Part shown: positions 43,273 through 52,041 of the stretch, piece after piece | Layout of the letters: the number at the start of each line of letters is the position of its first letter | Position numbering within the stretch: the first letter of the stretch is position 1 | Assembly (NCBI RefSeq): GCF_002266465.3 | Contig: NZ_CP029427.2 | Location: 2,854,501 to 2,918,500, forward strand | Direction of reading: 5' to 3' | DNA from: Bradyrhizobium symbiodeficiens | GTDB lineage: Bacteria; Pseudomonadota; Alphaproteobacteria; Rhizobiales; Xanthobacteraceae | Length of the DNA: 64,000 bases | Notes under the pieces: model-generated | What the model saw: the letters and a program-made list of their open reading frames with translations, nothing else | What the model was told of the DNA's origin: nothing | Databases searched by the model: none | Made by a program: the position numbers and the translations under genes

Positions 43273-43449
43273 TCAGCGGCAGATGTCGTCGCAAATGATG
43301 ACGCCGCAGCCTTCTTCGCGCGCGTCCCCGACGAATCGTCCTGCGGCATTTTGACCGCACCGATTTTGAATCATCAAAGCGTATTTGAACCGTTCCAGAC
43401 ATTCTCCCGTCGGTCGCTGATGATCGAGGCATTCTAAGCCGCAGCGCAC
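43273..43449 (-). CDS. Possible cysteine-rich small protein
   Basis: A 58-codon frame on the minus strand in the 356-bp gap between convergent-facing signals. From GTG at 43449 it reads MRCGLECLDHQRPTGECLER at the start and ends EEGCGVIICDDICR, with eight cysteines. No clear ribosome binding site precedes the GTG, and the frame is closed by a stop six codons earlier. No other gene is supported between 43267 and 43622. This is a tentative call that rests only on the cysteine pattern. Confidence 0.25.
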   Translation of the reverse strand: MRCGLECLDHQRPTGECLERFKYALMIQNRCGQNAAGRFVGDAREEGCGVIICDDICR

Positions 43450-43622
43450 GCATTTGCGTTGCCGTCACGATAGCGTCTTCCTAAAGAAGCGATGCAGATC
43501 GCTGGCATTCGAATGTTGCTGCCAAGATGAAGGCAGTGAATGCGCGTGCGCGTCTGCAGGGCAGTTGATCGACGGGCCATACGTGCGGCCGAGTTCGGAT
43601 ATGAGGAACTGCTCTTCGATCC

Positions 43623-45953
43623 ATGGTCGTTGCTGGCCAAGCGCGGAGCCGCTTCACGGCGGCCTGCGCGCTATTGATGAAGGACTTGCTGGGAATGCTG
43701 CGTGCAGGTGGGGTTGGGACGGTGGCGCGGTTTGCTGCGGCGCTGCTGGGTGGAGTGGCGTTGCTCACGTGGTTCGAATTGCCTGCGCGATCCCAAACAT
43801 CACAAGGGGGCAGCTCTCTTCCTCCCGTGACCGTCGAGGCGCCGACGAAGCCGTCGGCCCGCCGTGCGCCAACCAGGCGAAACGACGCCCGGGTCCGATC
43901 GACCTCACGGCGCGCCCCGCAAGCTCAAACCGTCACCGTGCAATCGCAGCCCGGTGTCGTCCCCGCCTTTGCGGGCGGCCAGGTCGCTCAAGGCGCGCGG
44001 CTGGGAATGCTCGGCAATACCAACACCATGAAGTCACCGTTCAGCGTGACGAGCTACACCGACAAGTTCATTCGGGATCAGCAGGCGGCAACGGGTGCGG
44101 ACGCCTTGATCCTCGATCCGTCCGTGCGGAGTTCCCACCCGACGGGCGGTATCGTTGAGTCCTTCAACATACGCGGTTTCCCGATCAATGAAGGCAACAA
44201 CGGTGAATTCGCCTTCGAGGGCCTTTACGGAATCGCACCGACATATCGGATCTTCACGGACTACGTCGAGCGCATCGAAGTGCTCAAAGGTCCGTCGGCC
44301 GCGCTCTCGGGCATGGCGCCCAATGGCGGCGTTGGCGGCGTCATCAATGTCGTGCCCAAGCGCGCGGAAGAGGATCTGACCCGCCTGACAGCGAGCTACG
44401 GCTCGACCGCACGCTTCGGTGGTCACTGGGATGTTGCGAGACGCTATGGCGACGGCAAGGAATGGGGCGTACGCGCCAGCGGGGGCCTCCGCGGCGGCGA
44501 TACGCCCATCGATCGCCAATCCGAAACGACGGGTGTCGGATCGCTGGCGCTGGACTACCGGGGCGAACGGTTCAGATCCTGGCTCTATCTGATCGCGCAG
44601 ACCGATCGATTCGACGCTCCCTCACGTCCCTTTTTGATGGCTCCCGGCCTGCAGGTGCCAAAAGCGCCGGACGGCCGGTTGAACGTGACCCAACCCTGGG
44701 AATGGTCACGCATCAACGACCAATCTGCCTTGCTGCGGACCGAGTACGACGTCAGCGATCAGGTCACTCTGTTTGCGGATGTCGGTGGTGCCAAGACCAA
44801 TGTCGAACGGTTCTTCGGTCTTCCAACCATCGTCAACACAAGCGGCGATACGACCTCTACGCCCCAGTACTTCGGCCTCAGCATCGATCGAACCACATAT
44901 GATGGCGGCTTTCGCGCCCGCTTCGACACCGGCTTCGTCCATCATGCGCTCGCCGTTCAGGCCTCGGTCTATCAGGACGCACTGTACCGGCGCCTGACGA
45001 ATGGCAGTCCGGTCACCTCGAATGTCTACAATCCGACCGTCGCGCCGACCCAGTTCGCCAACGAGATCAGCGATCGTCCCCGGCTCTCGGACAGCGAACT
45101 CACGGGGCTTTCGATTGCCGACACCTTGTCCGTGCTCGACGAGCGGGTCCTTCTGACCCTCGGTGTCCGGCGCCAGGGCATCGAAGCCAACAACTATCTC
45201 TCCAATATCGGAACGCTGACGTCGTCTTACGACAAGAGCGCCGTGACCCCGGTGGTTGGTCTCGTCGTCCGTCCCCTGGAGCATGTCTCGCTGTACGCGA
45301 ACTATGTCGAAGGTCTCGCGCGCGGCGACGTGGCTCCCCAGACAGCGTCCAATTTCGGCGAAGTGCTGCAGCCCTACGTCGCGAAACAGTACGAGGCCGG
45401 TGTCAAGGTGGAGTTCGGCCGGATCGCAACCACCTTCAGCGCGTTCGAGATATCGAAGGCGAGCGGCGAGCTGTCCGCCGGGCGTTTCGCGGCGACAGGC
45501 GAACAACGAGTCCGCGGGCTCGAGTTCAACGTCTACGGCGAGCTCATGCCGGATGTTCGTGTCCTTGGAGGCATCTCGCTGCTGGATGGCACCCTGACGA
45601 AGACCGCCGTCGCGGCCAATGTAGGCAATACGCCGATCGGCGTTCCGAATATTCAGGCCAATATTGGCATGGAGTGGGACCTCCCGTGGATGAGGAACCT
45701 CACTTTGAATGGAGCCGTGATCTACACAGGCAGGCAATTCGTGGACGCCGCGAACAAGCAGCCAATTCCGGAGTGGACGCGGCTCGATCTCGGCGCCCGT
45801 TACACCACGGCGATCAGCGGCAGGAAGACGGTTTTCCGTGCAAACATCCAGAATGTGACCGGTGAGAGCTACTGGTCCAGTGTGGCGTCGTTCGGAACGT
45901 TCTTCCTGGGGGCGCCACGGACATATCTGCTGTCGATGACCGTGGATATGTAG
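43623..45953 (+). CDS. TonB-dependent siderophore receptor
   Basis: A 776-residue outer-membrane receptor. The plug domain starts near residue 130 (TNTMKSPFSVTSYTDKFIRD), with SFNIRGFPI and VERIEVLKGPSAALSGMAPN; the beta-barrel follows and ends FFLGAPRTYLLSMTVDM with the usual C-terminal aromatic pattern. It resembles ferric-siderophore receptors of the FhuA/FpvA type. A Pro/Ala/Arg-rich segment (residues 60-105) precedes the plug. The start is uncertain; the ATG at 43677 is equally plausible and lies nearer the signal helix. No siderophore genes are adjacent. Confidence 0.87.
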   Translation: MVVAGQARSRFTAACALLMKDLLGMLRAGGVGTVARFAAALLGGVALLTWFELPARSQTSQGGSSLPPVTVEAPTKPSARRAPTRRNDARVRSTSRRAPQAQTVTVQSQPGVVPAFAGGQVAQGARLGMLGNTNTMKSPFSVTSYTDKFIRDQQAATGADALILDPSVRSSHPTGGIVESFNIRGFPINEGNNGEFAFEGLYGIAPTYRIFTDYVERIEVLKGPSAALSGMAPNGGVGGVINVVPKRAEEDLTRLTASYGSTARFGGHWDVARRYGDGKEWGVRASGGLRGGDTPIDRQSETTGVGSLALDYRGERFRSWLYLIAQTDRFDAPSRPFLMAPGLQVPKAPDGRLNVTQPWEWSRINDQSALLRTEYDVSDQVTLFADVGGAKTNVERFFGLPTIVNTSGDTTSTPQYFGLSIDRTTYDGGFRARFDTGFVHHALAVQASVYQDALYRRLTNGSPVTSNVYNPTVAPTQFANEISDRPRLSDSELTGLSIADTLSVLDERVLLTLGVRRQGIEANNYLSNIGTLTSSYDKSAVTPVVGLVVRPLEHVSLYANYVEGLARGDVAPQTASNFGEVLQPYVAKQYEAGVKVEFGRIATTFSAFEISKASGELSAGRFAATGEQRVRGLEFNVYGELMPDVRVLGGISLLDGTLTKTAVAANVGNTPIGVPNIQANIGMEWDLPWMRNLTLNGAVIYTGRQFVDAANKQPIPEWTRLDLGARYTTAISGRKTVFRANIQNVTGESYWSSVASFGTFFLGAPRTYLLSMTVDM

Positions 45954-45979
45954 TCGCTGTACCTGCACTTGGGGCAACC

Positions 45980-46005
45980 GCTCCCGGGCGCTATTGCGGG
46001 AGCGA
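45980..46005 (+). terminator. Hairpin after the siderophore receptor gene
   Basis: CGCTCCCG (45980-45987) and CGGGAGCG (45998-46005) form an 8-bp stem with a ten-base loop, 27 bp past the stop codon. No T-run follows, so it is a possible rather than a definite terminator. Confidence 0.45.
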
Positions 46006-46226
46006 TCGTTGAGAAGCCGGCGACAGCAGCATGCGCATGACCATCGTGTGCGGACCTGTCAATTTGGTCGTCACAGTGGATAGTTGCTTGCCAACAGAGG
46101 CGCCGCAGCTCGCTCCGGCCCGGTGAGGTCACGCCAAAAATGTCTCCATTGAATCAATGAGGTGACTTCCATTTCCGGGTGCCTTTCGGCCGCAGGACCG
46201 AAATTGGCGCGGCTCTTGCTCTTGCT

Positions 46227-46256
46227 AGTATGAGGGTTCTTGATAAACGTCATACT
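46227..46256. promoter_or_regulatory. NikR operator
   Basis: AGTATGA (46227-46233) and TCATACT (46250-46256) are exact reverse complements separated by 16 bp. This equals the established NikR operator GTATGA-N16-TCATAC with one extra matching base on each side. It ends 15 bp before the nickel permease start, where it would block transcription when nickel is plentiful. The TAGTAT at 46226-46231 could be the overlapped -10 element. Confidence 0.85.
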
Positions 46257-46270
46257 GCGGGATCAGGTGA

Positions 46271-47350
46271 ATGGAGCAAGCGGTGAGGCGGACTTTGCGG
46301 GCGGTCGAGCCCGGAACGGTGGTGCTGTTCGGGGGGCTGATCGCGGCCAACATCGCCGCCTGGGCCTGGGCCTTCGCGTCGTTCGGCGACCGGCCGACGG
46401 TTCTGGCGACCGCGCTGCTGGCCTGGGTATTCGGCCTGCGCCATGCCGTCGATGCCGATCACATCGCCGCCATCGACAACGTCGTGCGCAAATTGATGCA
46501 GGCGGATGGCGCGCCACACAGTGTCGGCCTCTATTTTGCGCTCGGCCATTCCACCGTCGTCGTGGTCGCGACTATCTTGCTTGCGCTTGGCGTGGTGAGC
46601 TTCGGCGGCGACAGCCTGCTCAAGGAAATCGGCGGCCTCATCGGCACCTCGGTGTCGGCGGTTTTCCTGCTCGTGATCGCGGCCATCAATCTCGTCATCT
46701 TCGCTGGCTTGTGGCGGACGTTTCGCGCGGCACGGGAGCAGGGCGTTCACGACGCCGAGGGACTCGAGCGGCTGCTCGCCCATCGAGGCTTCCTCGCGCG
46801 ACTGCTCGGACCGCTGTTCCGCCTGGTCACAAAGCCCTGGCACATGTATCCGCTCGGCTTCCTGTTCGGGCTCGGCTTCGACACGGCGACCGAGATCGGC
46901 CTGCTCAGCATCTCCGCAACCGAGGCCGCGCGCGGCGCCTCCATTGCCGACGTGCTGGTCTTCCCAGCGCTGTTCGCGTCGGGCATGGCGCTGGTCGACA
47001 CGGCCGACTCCGCACTGATGGTCAGCGCCTATCGATGGGCCTTCGTCGATCCCATGCGAAAGCTCTGGTACAACCTCACGATCACCGGCGCCTCCGTGGC
47101 AGTCGCGCTGTTCATTGGCGGCATCGAAGCGCTTGGCTTGGCGGCCGACCGGCTCGGCCTGTCCGGGGGCGTGTGGACGCTGGTCGATGGTCTCAACGAA
47201 TCGCTCGCCAATGTCGGCTTCGCGGTGATCGCGCTGTTTGCGATCGCCTGGCTCGTCTCGGTCGTGCTCTATCGTCGCCTCTTCGAGGGTGACCGGCGCC
47301 GGTCCGCCACGAAAGCCCTGGCATGCGCCGATGCGACCGAAGCGGCGTAA
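46271..47350 (+). CDS. Nickel/cobalt permease of the NiCoT family
   Basis: A 359-residue inner-membrane permease. The metal-binding signature in helix 2 is RHAVDADHIAAIDN (H58, D61, D63, H64), with LGHSTVVVVATIL and GLGFDTATEIGLLSISATEA as further NiCoT motifs. The family imports Ni2+ (or Co2+) at high affinity. A NikR operator just upstream argues for nickel. AGGTGA precedes the ATG. The gene ends 20 bp inside the following TonB-receptor gene, so the two are co-expressed. Confidence 0.92.
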   Translation: MEQAVRRTLRAVEPGTVVLFGGLIAANIAAWAWAFASFGDRPTVLATALLAWVFGLRHAVDADHIAAIDNVVRKLMQADGAPHSVGLYFALGHSTVVVVATILLALGVVSFGGDSLLKEIGGLIGTSVSAVFLLVIAAINLVIFAGLWRTFRAAREQGVHDAEGLERLLAHRGFLARLLGPLFRLVTKPWHMYPLGFLFGLGFDTATEIGLLSISATEAARGASIADVLVFPALFASGMALVDTADSALMVSAYRWAFVDPMRKLWYNLTITGASVAVALFIGGIEALGLAADRLGLSGGVWTLVDGLNESLANVGFAVIALFAIAWLVSVVLYRRLFEGDRRRSATKALACADATEAA

Positions 47351-49643
47351 GCCCGGTCGTCGCGGCAGCGCCCTGACGGCACTCTCGGCCCTGGTGCTGC
47401 TGGCGGATGACGGCTGCGCTCTCGCGCAGAGCAGCGACACCTCGCGCGAACTGCCGCCAATCGAGGTCGGTGGCGGCGAGACGGCAGGGCGCAAGAAGCC
47501 GGTCGCATCCCGCCGCACCGGCAGGCCGTCCTCGAACGGCCACCGCATCCCTGTATATCCGGCAGCGTCACAAGCGTCGGATGCGCGCAGCGTCGCCTCG
47601 GGTGCGAAGAGCCAGCCCAGCATGGCGAGCGAGCTCACCGTCTCGGGCGAGGAGATCAATGCACGCCCCTTCACGCGGCCGGGCGAAGCGCTCGAAGCCG
47701 TGCCGGGTCTCATCGTGACGCAGCATTCCGGCGAAGGCAAAGCCAACCAGTATTTTCTGCGCGGATATAATCTTGATCATGGGACCGACCTTGCGATCAC
47801 CGTCGACGGTGTTCCGGTCAACATGCGCACCCACGCGCACGGCCAGGGCTATGCCGATCTCAACTGGCTGATCCCGGAGACCATCGCCGCAGTGGACGTG
47901 CGCAAGGGGCCGTATTTTGCCGACGAAGGCGATTTCGCCTCGGTCGGCAGCGTCCATATCGGCCTGATCGACCGCACCAGAGCGCTCGCGCAAGTAAGCG
48001 TGGGCGGCTTCGGCTACCGCCGCCTACTCGGCATGGACTCCGCGAAGCTCGGCGACGGCGCGCTGCTCGTGGCCGGCGAGGTCGGGACCTACAACGGCCC
48101 GTGGGATAATCCTGACAACGTACGGAAACTCAACGGCCTCGTGCGCTACAGCCAGGGCACCGCGACCGACGGCGTCTCCGTCACCGGCATGGCTTACGTC
48201 AACAAATGGAATGCGACCGACCAGGTGCCGCAGCGCGCGATCGCCTCCGGCTTTCTCGATCGCTTCGGCTCGGAAGATCCGAGCGATGGCGGCAACACCA
48301 ACCGCTTCGCGCTCTCCGGCCGCATCGCGCAGAGTGACGATCTCGGCTCATGGAAAGCCAACGCCTATGTCGTGAAGAGCCAGCTCGACCTCTTCAACAA
48401 TTTCACCTACTTCCTCAGCGATCCCGTGCTCGGCGACCAGTTCCACCAGCACGACGACCGTCTGATGGCAGGCGCGAACGTTTCGCGCACGCTGAACGGT
48501 TCGTTCGTCGGCTTGCCGATGCAGACCACCGTGGGCCTGCAGTCGCGCTATGATGCGATCGATCTCGCGCTTACCAACACCTTCCAGCGCGGCTTCCTTG
48601 CCAACATCCGCAGCGACAAGGTCGGGGAGGGCAGCGTCGGCGTCTATGCCGAAAACACGGTGCGCTGGACGGACTGGCTGAGGACGACGGTGGGCTGGCG
48701 TGGCGACTATTATTCCGCCGACGTCACGTCGCGGTTCAATGCCAGCAATACCGGCCGCGCCGACGCTGCGCTCGGCAGCCCGAAATTCAGGATGGTGCTC
48801 GGTCCGTTCACCCAGACCGAGTTCTTCTTCGGCGCCGGCTATGGCATGCACTCCAACGACGCCCGCGGCGCGACCACGACGGAAGACCCCCGCGATCCCG
48901 CGACGAGGCTCACGCCGTCGCCGCTCCTGGTGCGCACCAAGGGTGCGGAGGTCGGCGTGCGCAGCAGGATCGTTCCCGGCCTGGACAGCTCACTCAGCCT
49001 CTTCATGCTGGATCAGGATTCCGAAATCCTGTTCTCCGGCGATGCCGGCGACACCTCGGCGACCCGCGCCAGCCGCCGCTACGGCTTCGAATGGACCAAT
49101 CACTACCGGCCGCGGTCCTGGATCGACATCGACGCCGATCTCGCGATGACCCATGCGCGCTTTCGCGGCTATGACAGCGAGCAGGCGGAGGTTTATGCCT
49201 CGCTCGCCGGCTACCCCGAGGCGCAGATCGGCAACGCACCCGGCAACTACATTCCGAACGCGCCTGCAATGGTGGCATCGGCCGGCATCACGCTCGGCGA
49301 GAAGACCGGCTGGTTCGGCACCTTGCGCTGGCGCTATCTGGCGTCGAGTCCTCTGACGGAGGACAACACATTCCGCTCCTCCGCGACCAGCATCTTCAAC
49401 GGCCGCCTCGGCTATCGCATCGACAATGGCTGGCGCCTTCAGCTCGACGTGCTCAACCTCCTCAACACGAAGGCCAACCAGATCAGCTATGCCTATGGCT
49501 CGCTGCTCAAGACCGACACGCTCTATAATCTCTGCACAGCGGGCACCGCTCCGGCTTCAGTCTGTCAGAACGGCGTGATGGACTACGTGCTGCACCCCGT
49601 CGAGCCCCTGACGTTCCGCCTCACGATCGCCGGGACGTTTTAG
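47331..49643 (+). CDS. TonB-dependent receptor, probably for nickel
   Basis: A 770-residue outer-membrane receptor. After a signal segment (GSALTALSALVLLADDGCAL), the plug contains PGEALEAVPGLIVTQHSGEG, YFLRGYNLDHGTDLAITVDG and VDVRKGPYFADEGDFASVGS; the barrel ends VEPLTFRLTIAGTF. It starts within the nickel permease gene under the same NikR operator, so nickel or a nickel chelate is the likely substrate, as for FecA3/FrpB4-type receptors of Helicobacter. The histidines in MRTHAHGQGYADLNW sit near the plug apex. The ATG at 47331 is chosen because longer frames lie inside the permease. Confidence 0.87.
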   Translation: MRPKRRKPGRRGSALTALSALVLLADDGCALAQSSDTSRELPPIEVGGGETAGRKKPVASRRTGRPSSNGHRIPVYPAASQASDARSVASGAKSQPSMASELTVSGEEINARPFTRPGEALEAVPGLIVTQHSGEGKANQYFLRGYNLDHGTDLAITVDGVPVNMRTHAHGQGYADLNWLIPETIAAVDVRKGPYFADEGDFASVGSVHIGLIDRTRALAQVSVGGFGYRRLLGMDSAKLGDGALLVAGEVGTYNGPWDNPDNVRKLNGLVRYSQGTATDGVSVTGMAYVNKWNATDQVPQRAIASGFLDRFGSEDPSDGGNTNRFALSGRIAQSDDLGSWKANAYVVKSQLDLFNNFTYFLSDPVLGDQFHQHDDRLMAGANVSRTLNGSFVGLPMQTTVGLQSRYDAIDLALTNTFQRGFLANIRSDKVGEGSVGVYAENTVRWTDWLRTTVGWRGDYYSADVTSRFNASNTGRADAALGSPKFRMVLGPFTQTEFFFGAGYGMHSNDARGATTTEDPRDPATRLTPSPLLVRTKGAEVGVRSRIVPGLDSSLSLFMLDQDSEILFSGDAGDTSATRASRRYGFEWTNHYRPRSWIDIDADLAMTHARFRGYDSEQAEVYASLAGYPEAQIGNAPGNYIPNAPAMVASAGITLGEKTGWFGTLRWRYLASSPLTEDNTFRSSATSIFNGRLGYRIDNGWRLQLDVLNLLNTKANQISYAYGSLLKTDTLYNLCTAGTAPASVCQNGVMDYVLHPVEPLTFRLTIAGTF

Positions 49644-49926
49644 GTTTGCTCGGGTCGCGGTGCGACGACGGACTGTCGCCGGGCCGCCTCGGCGCCCTGG
49701 TCCAGGGCATTCGGCTGTACGCGCCGCGTTTCTCAGACGCGAGCCTGCGCCCCTCTTTCCGAAGCTGGAGAAGAGGTCATACGACTGGCTTGTCGGCTTT
49801 CTGCCTGACTGCGTGACGTACGAGCCGACGGTGCGGGCGCCGTCTTGAGCGGCGCGAGGTCGGACCGCCGCGAATGCTATTCATCCGCAGCGGTCGGCTT
49901 CCTCGTGCCAATTCCAAAGGGGGCGG

Positions 49927-50202
49927 TCAGCGGCAGACGTAGGTCCCGTTGACCAGCACGCGTACGCAGGCCGTGCCCGCCGCCGCTGCGCCGACGGCTG
50001 CGGTCCCGACGACCGCGCGCCTGGTGGTCCGGCGTGCCACGCCGGCGACGGATACGGGCGTCAGCGGACGCCCGACCCGCGCGTCCGCTTGGCTGAAGGA
50101 CAGCGATGGTGTCTCGTTGGATGACCAGCCGAACGAGACAGACATTCCGACACCGGCCACGATAGCCGCAACCAATAGTTTTCCCAGCATACTAGACGTC
50201 AT
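49927..50202 (-). CDS. Small exported peptide of unknown function
   Basis: A 91-residue protein. A hydrophobic N-terminus (MLGKLLVAAIVAGVGMSVSF) suggests export or membrane anchoring. An Arg/Ala-rich second hydrophobic stretch (RRAVVGTAAVGAAAAGTACV) follows, and it ends CVRVLVNGTYVCR with two cysteines that could form a loop. GGAGG lies five bases before the ATG at 50202; an upstream ATG at 50214 is possible. A perfect FixK box stands 60 bp upstream. Confidence 0.65.
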   Translation of the reverse strand: MTSSMLGKLLVAAIVAGVGMSVSFGWSSNETPSLSFSQADARVGRPLTPVSVAGVARRTTRRAVVGTAAVGAAAAGTACVRVLVNGTYVCR

Positions 50203-50262
50203 GACGACCTCCATTCTTTTGCGGTTACGGGTCTGATCGGTCCATAATTGGCGGGCGGATCG

Positions 50263-50276
50263 TTGATCAAGATCAA
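50263..50276 (-). promoter_or_regulatory. FixK/Fnr box, perfect
   Basis: TTGATCAAGATCAA matches TTGAT-N4-ATCAA exactly. It is 60 bp before the small exported peptide gene on the minus strand; no gene lies close on the other side. Confidence 0.8.
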
Positions 50277-50500
50277 GGGAATTGAGACAGGCCGGTTCGT
50301 CCTGGCTGACCCTTTCTGCGGCCGAACGTCGGTGTTTTGCCTGACGGGTCAAACATCTGTTCCGAAGCGGGTCCGTTGGGCCGGCTTTGCCGTTCGAAAA
50401 AGCATAGTGCCGCCAACCGCCTGGCTACTGTGCATGGGGTTGTTTTTCAAATTTCGTGTTTGGGTGGTAGAGATCGGCTCGGCCCATCAAGGCGAATTCG

Positions 50501-51580
50501 TCAGGTCGAGACCCCGAACAGTCTGCGGACCGCCGGTAGCCACTCGCCGGTCATCGTGAACTCGAGCCCGAGGCGCGCGCCGCAGGCGATGGCCACCATC
50601 GTGACGGGTGCCGAAACCGCGAGCGTCGAGAACGCGCTCAGGCCCTGACCGACGGTGCAGCCCAACGACATGATGCCGCCAATGCCCATCAAGAGTGCGC
50701 CGGTCATGTGACGCTTCAACTCGCGAGCGTCGTCGCAAGCCTCCCAGCGGAAGCCGCGCGCGAGCATCGCGGCGGCAAACGAGCCGGCGACAACGCCGGC
50801 AACCGAGCCGATGCCGAAATTGAGCCGCGCGCCGGAGAAGGTGGCGATGTAGAGAATGGCGTCACCAAGCGGCGCCACGAAGGTGAGCGAGGCGACCCGC
50901 GCGGGATCGAACTCGTCGTCGGCAAGCCATCCGGTCGCAAACCAGCCGAACGCGATCGTGGCGCCGACGGCAAGACCGGAGCTCAGCAGCCGCGGCGACC
51001 GGATCAGTCTGCCATCCGCAAGGGCCCAGAAGGCGAGCGCGGCGGCAATTGCCACAACGAGGATCGCGCGCATCGCGCCGCCTGCACCGAGCAGCGAGGT
51101 CAAAGTCTGGGTGCTTCCCTCGGGCAGCCGCAACGACAACGGCTCGATCAGCTTCAGGCGCAGCATGCCGGTGATGCCGCGCATGGTCGCGAGCGCCGAC
51201 AGGCCGAGCACGAGAAAGACAACGATGGCACGTAGATCGCCACCGCCGACGCGCACCAGCGTGCCGAAGCCGCAGGTGCCGACCAGGGCCATGCCGACGC
51301 CGAACATCAGCCCGCCAATGATCGCACCGCCAAGGCCGATCGATGCCGTCAGGTAGATCGACCGCGACAGGTCGACGATGCCGAACGCGGCGAGCGCCTG
51401 GGTCGCGAGCAGGGCGACTGAAGCGGCCAGCGCAAAGGATTTCAGCCGGCGAAAATCCGATCCGAAGAAGGCGTCCTCGAGCATCGCCAGCGTGCAGAAA
51501 CGTCCCGCGCGGCCGGCAACGCCGAGCACGGCACCGGCGGCAAGCCCGCATGCAAACGCCATGGTCGAAGGACTGAGCAT
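50501..51580 (-). CDS. YeeE/YedE (TsuA-type) sulfur-compound transporter
   Basis: A 359-residue polytopic membrane protein. The two repeated cysteine-containing segments GRAGRFCTLAMLEDAFFGSD and GVGMALVGTCGFGTLVRVGG in the first half, and GIGGIMSLGCTVGQGLSAFS in the second, match thiosulfate importers of the YeeE/TsuA family, where these cysteines line the path. It is the third gene of a minus-strand operon soxS-soxR-yeeE and would import thiosulfate or another sulfur species. Confidence 0.87.
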   Translation of the reverse strand: MLSPSTMAFACGLAAGAVLGVAGRAGRFCTLAMLEDAFFGSDFRRLKSFALAASVALLATQALAAFGIVDLSRSIYLTASIGLGGAIIGGLMFGVGMALVGTCGFGTLVRVGGGDLRAIVVFLVLGLSALATMRGITGMLRLKLIEPLSLRLPEGSTQTLTSLLGAGGAMRAILVVAIAAALAFWALADGRLIRSPRLLSSGLAVGATIAFGWFATGWLADDEFDPARVASLTFVAPLGDAILYIATFSGARLNFGIGSVAGVVAGSFAAAMLARGFRWEACDDARELKRHMTGALLMGIGGIMSLGCTVGQGLSAFSTLAVSAPVTMVAIACGARLGLEFTMTGEWLPAVRRLFGVST

Positions 51581-51653
51581 TCCTCCCGCTTCTTTTTTGT
51601 TTCTGTCCGCGGGTAGTCTGCGCCGGTGGGGCGCGAAAAGCCAGCGCGGAGAA

Positions 51654-52004
51654 CTACCGGCGGCGCCGGCGCACCGGCTCGCAGAACACGTCGTAGACGG
51701 CGGTGAGAATCTTGCGGACGTCCTCGCTCGCGAGACTGTAGTAGATCGTCTTGCCGTCGCGGCGGGTCGTCACCAGCCGATCGAGTCGCAGCCGCGCGAG
51801 CTGCTGCGAGACGGTCGATTGTCGCTCGCCCAGGAACTGCTCGAGCTCGGTCACGGATTTCTCGCCCTCGGCCAGGATGCAGAGCAGCAGCAATCGGGAC
51901 TCGTGCGACAGCGCCTTGAGCATGTCGCTGGCCTCGCGCGCCTTCTCGATCATCTGCTCGAGTTCGGCGGAGCCCTCGATTTCCTTCAGCTTCGGCAACG
52001 GCAT
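51654..52004 (-). CDS. soxR: ArsR-family sulfur-oxidation repressor with SqrR-type cysteines
   Basis: A 116-residue winged-helix repressor: LKALSHESRLLLLCILAEGE, recognition helix ERQSTVSQQLARLR, wing RRDGKTIYYSLASED. Cysteines C42 and C108 are 66 residues apart, the same spacing as C41 and C107 of the persulfide sensor SqrR, which form a tetrasulfide bridge and release DNA. The protein should therefore derepress the sox genes when reactive sulfur appears. It lies between soxS and the transporter. Likely operators are at 52477, 53999 and 54674. Confidence 0.87.
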   Translation of the reverse strand: MPLPKLKEIEGSAELEQMIEKAREASDMLKALSHESRLLLLCILAEGEKSVTELEQFLGERQSTVSQQLARLRLDRLVTTRRDGKTIYYSLASEDVRKILTAVYDVFCEPVRRRRR

Positions 52005-52041
52005 CGCGTCAAGTTCCTCTCAGCAAAATCCGCAAGAACGG

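Noticed and set aside
45954..46226. Cobalamin riboswitch before the Ni/Co permease
   Set aside because: No B12-box-like sequence or suitable fold was recognised, and the NikR operator accounts for the control.
49644..49926. Short plus-strand frame of 62 codons after the second TonB receptor
   Set aside because: It has no ribosome binding site and no recognisable motif, and its composition is like other non-coding frames.
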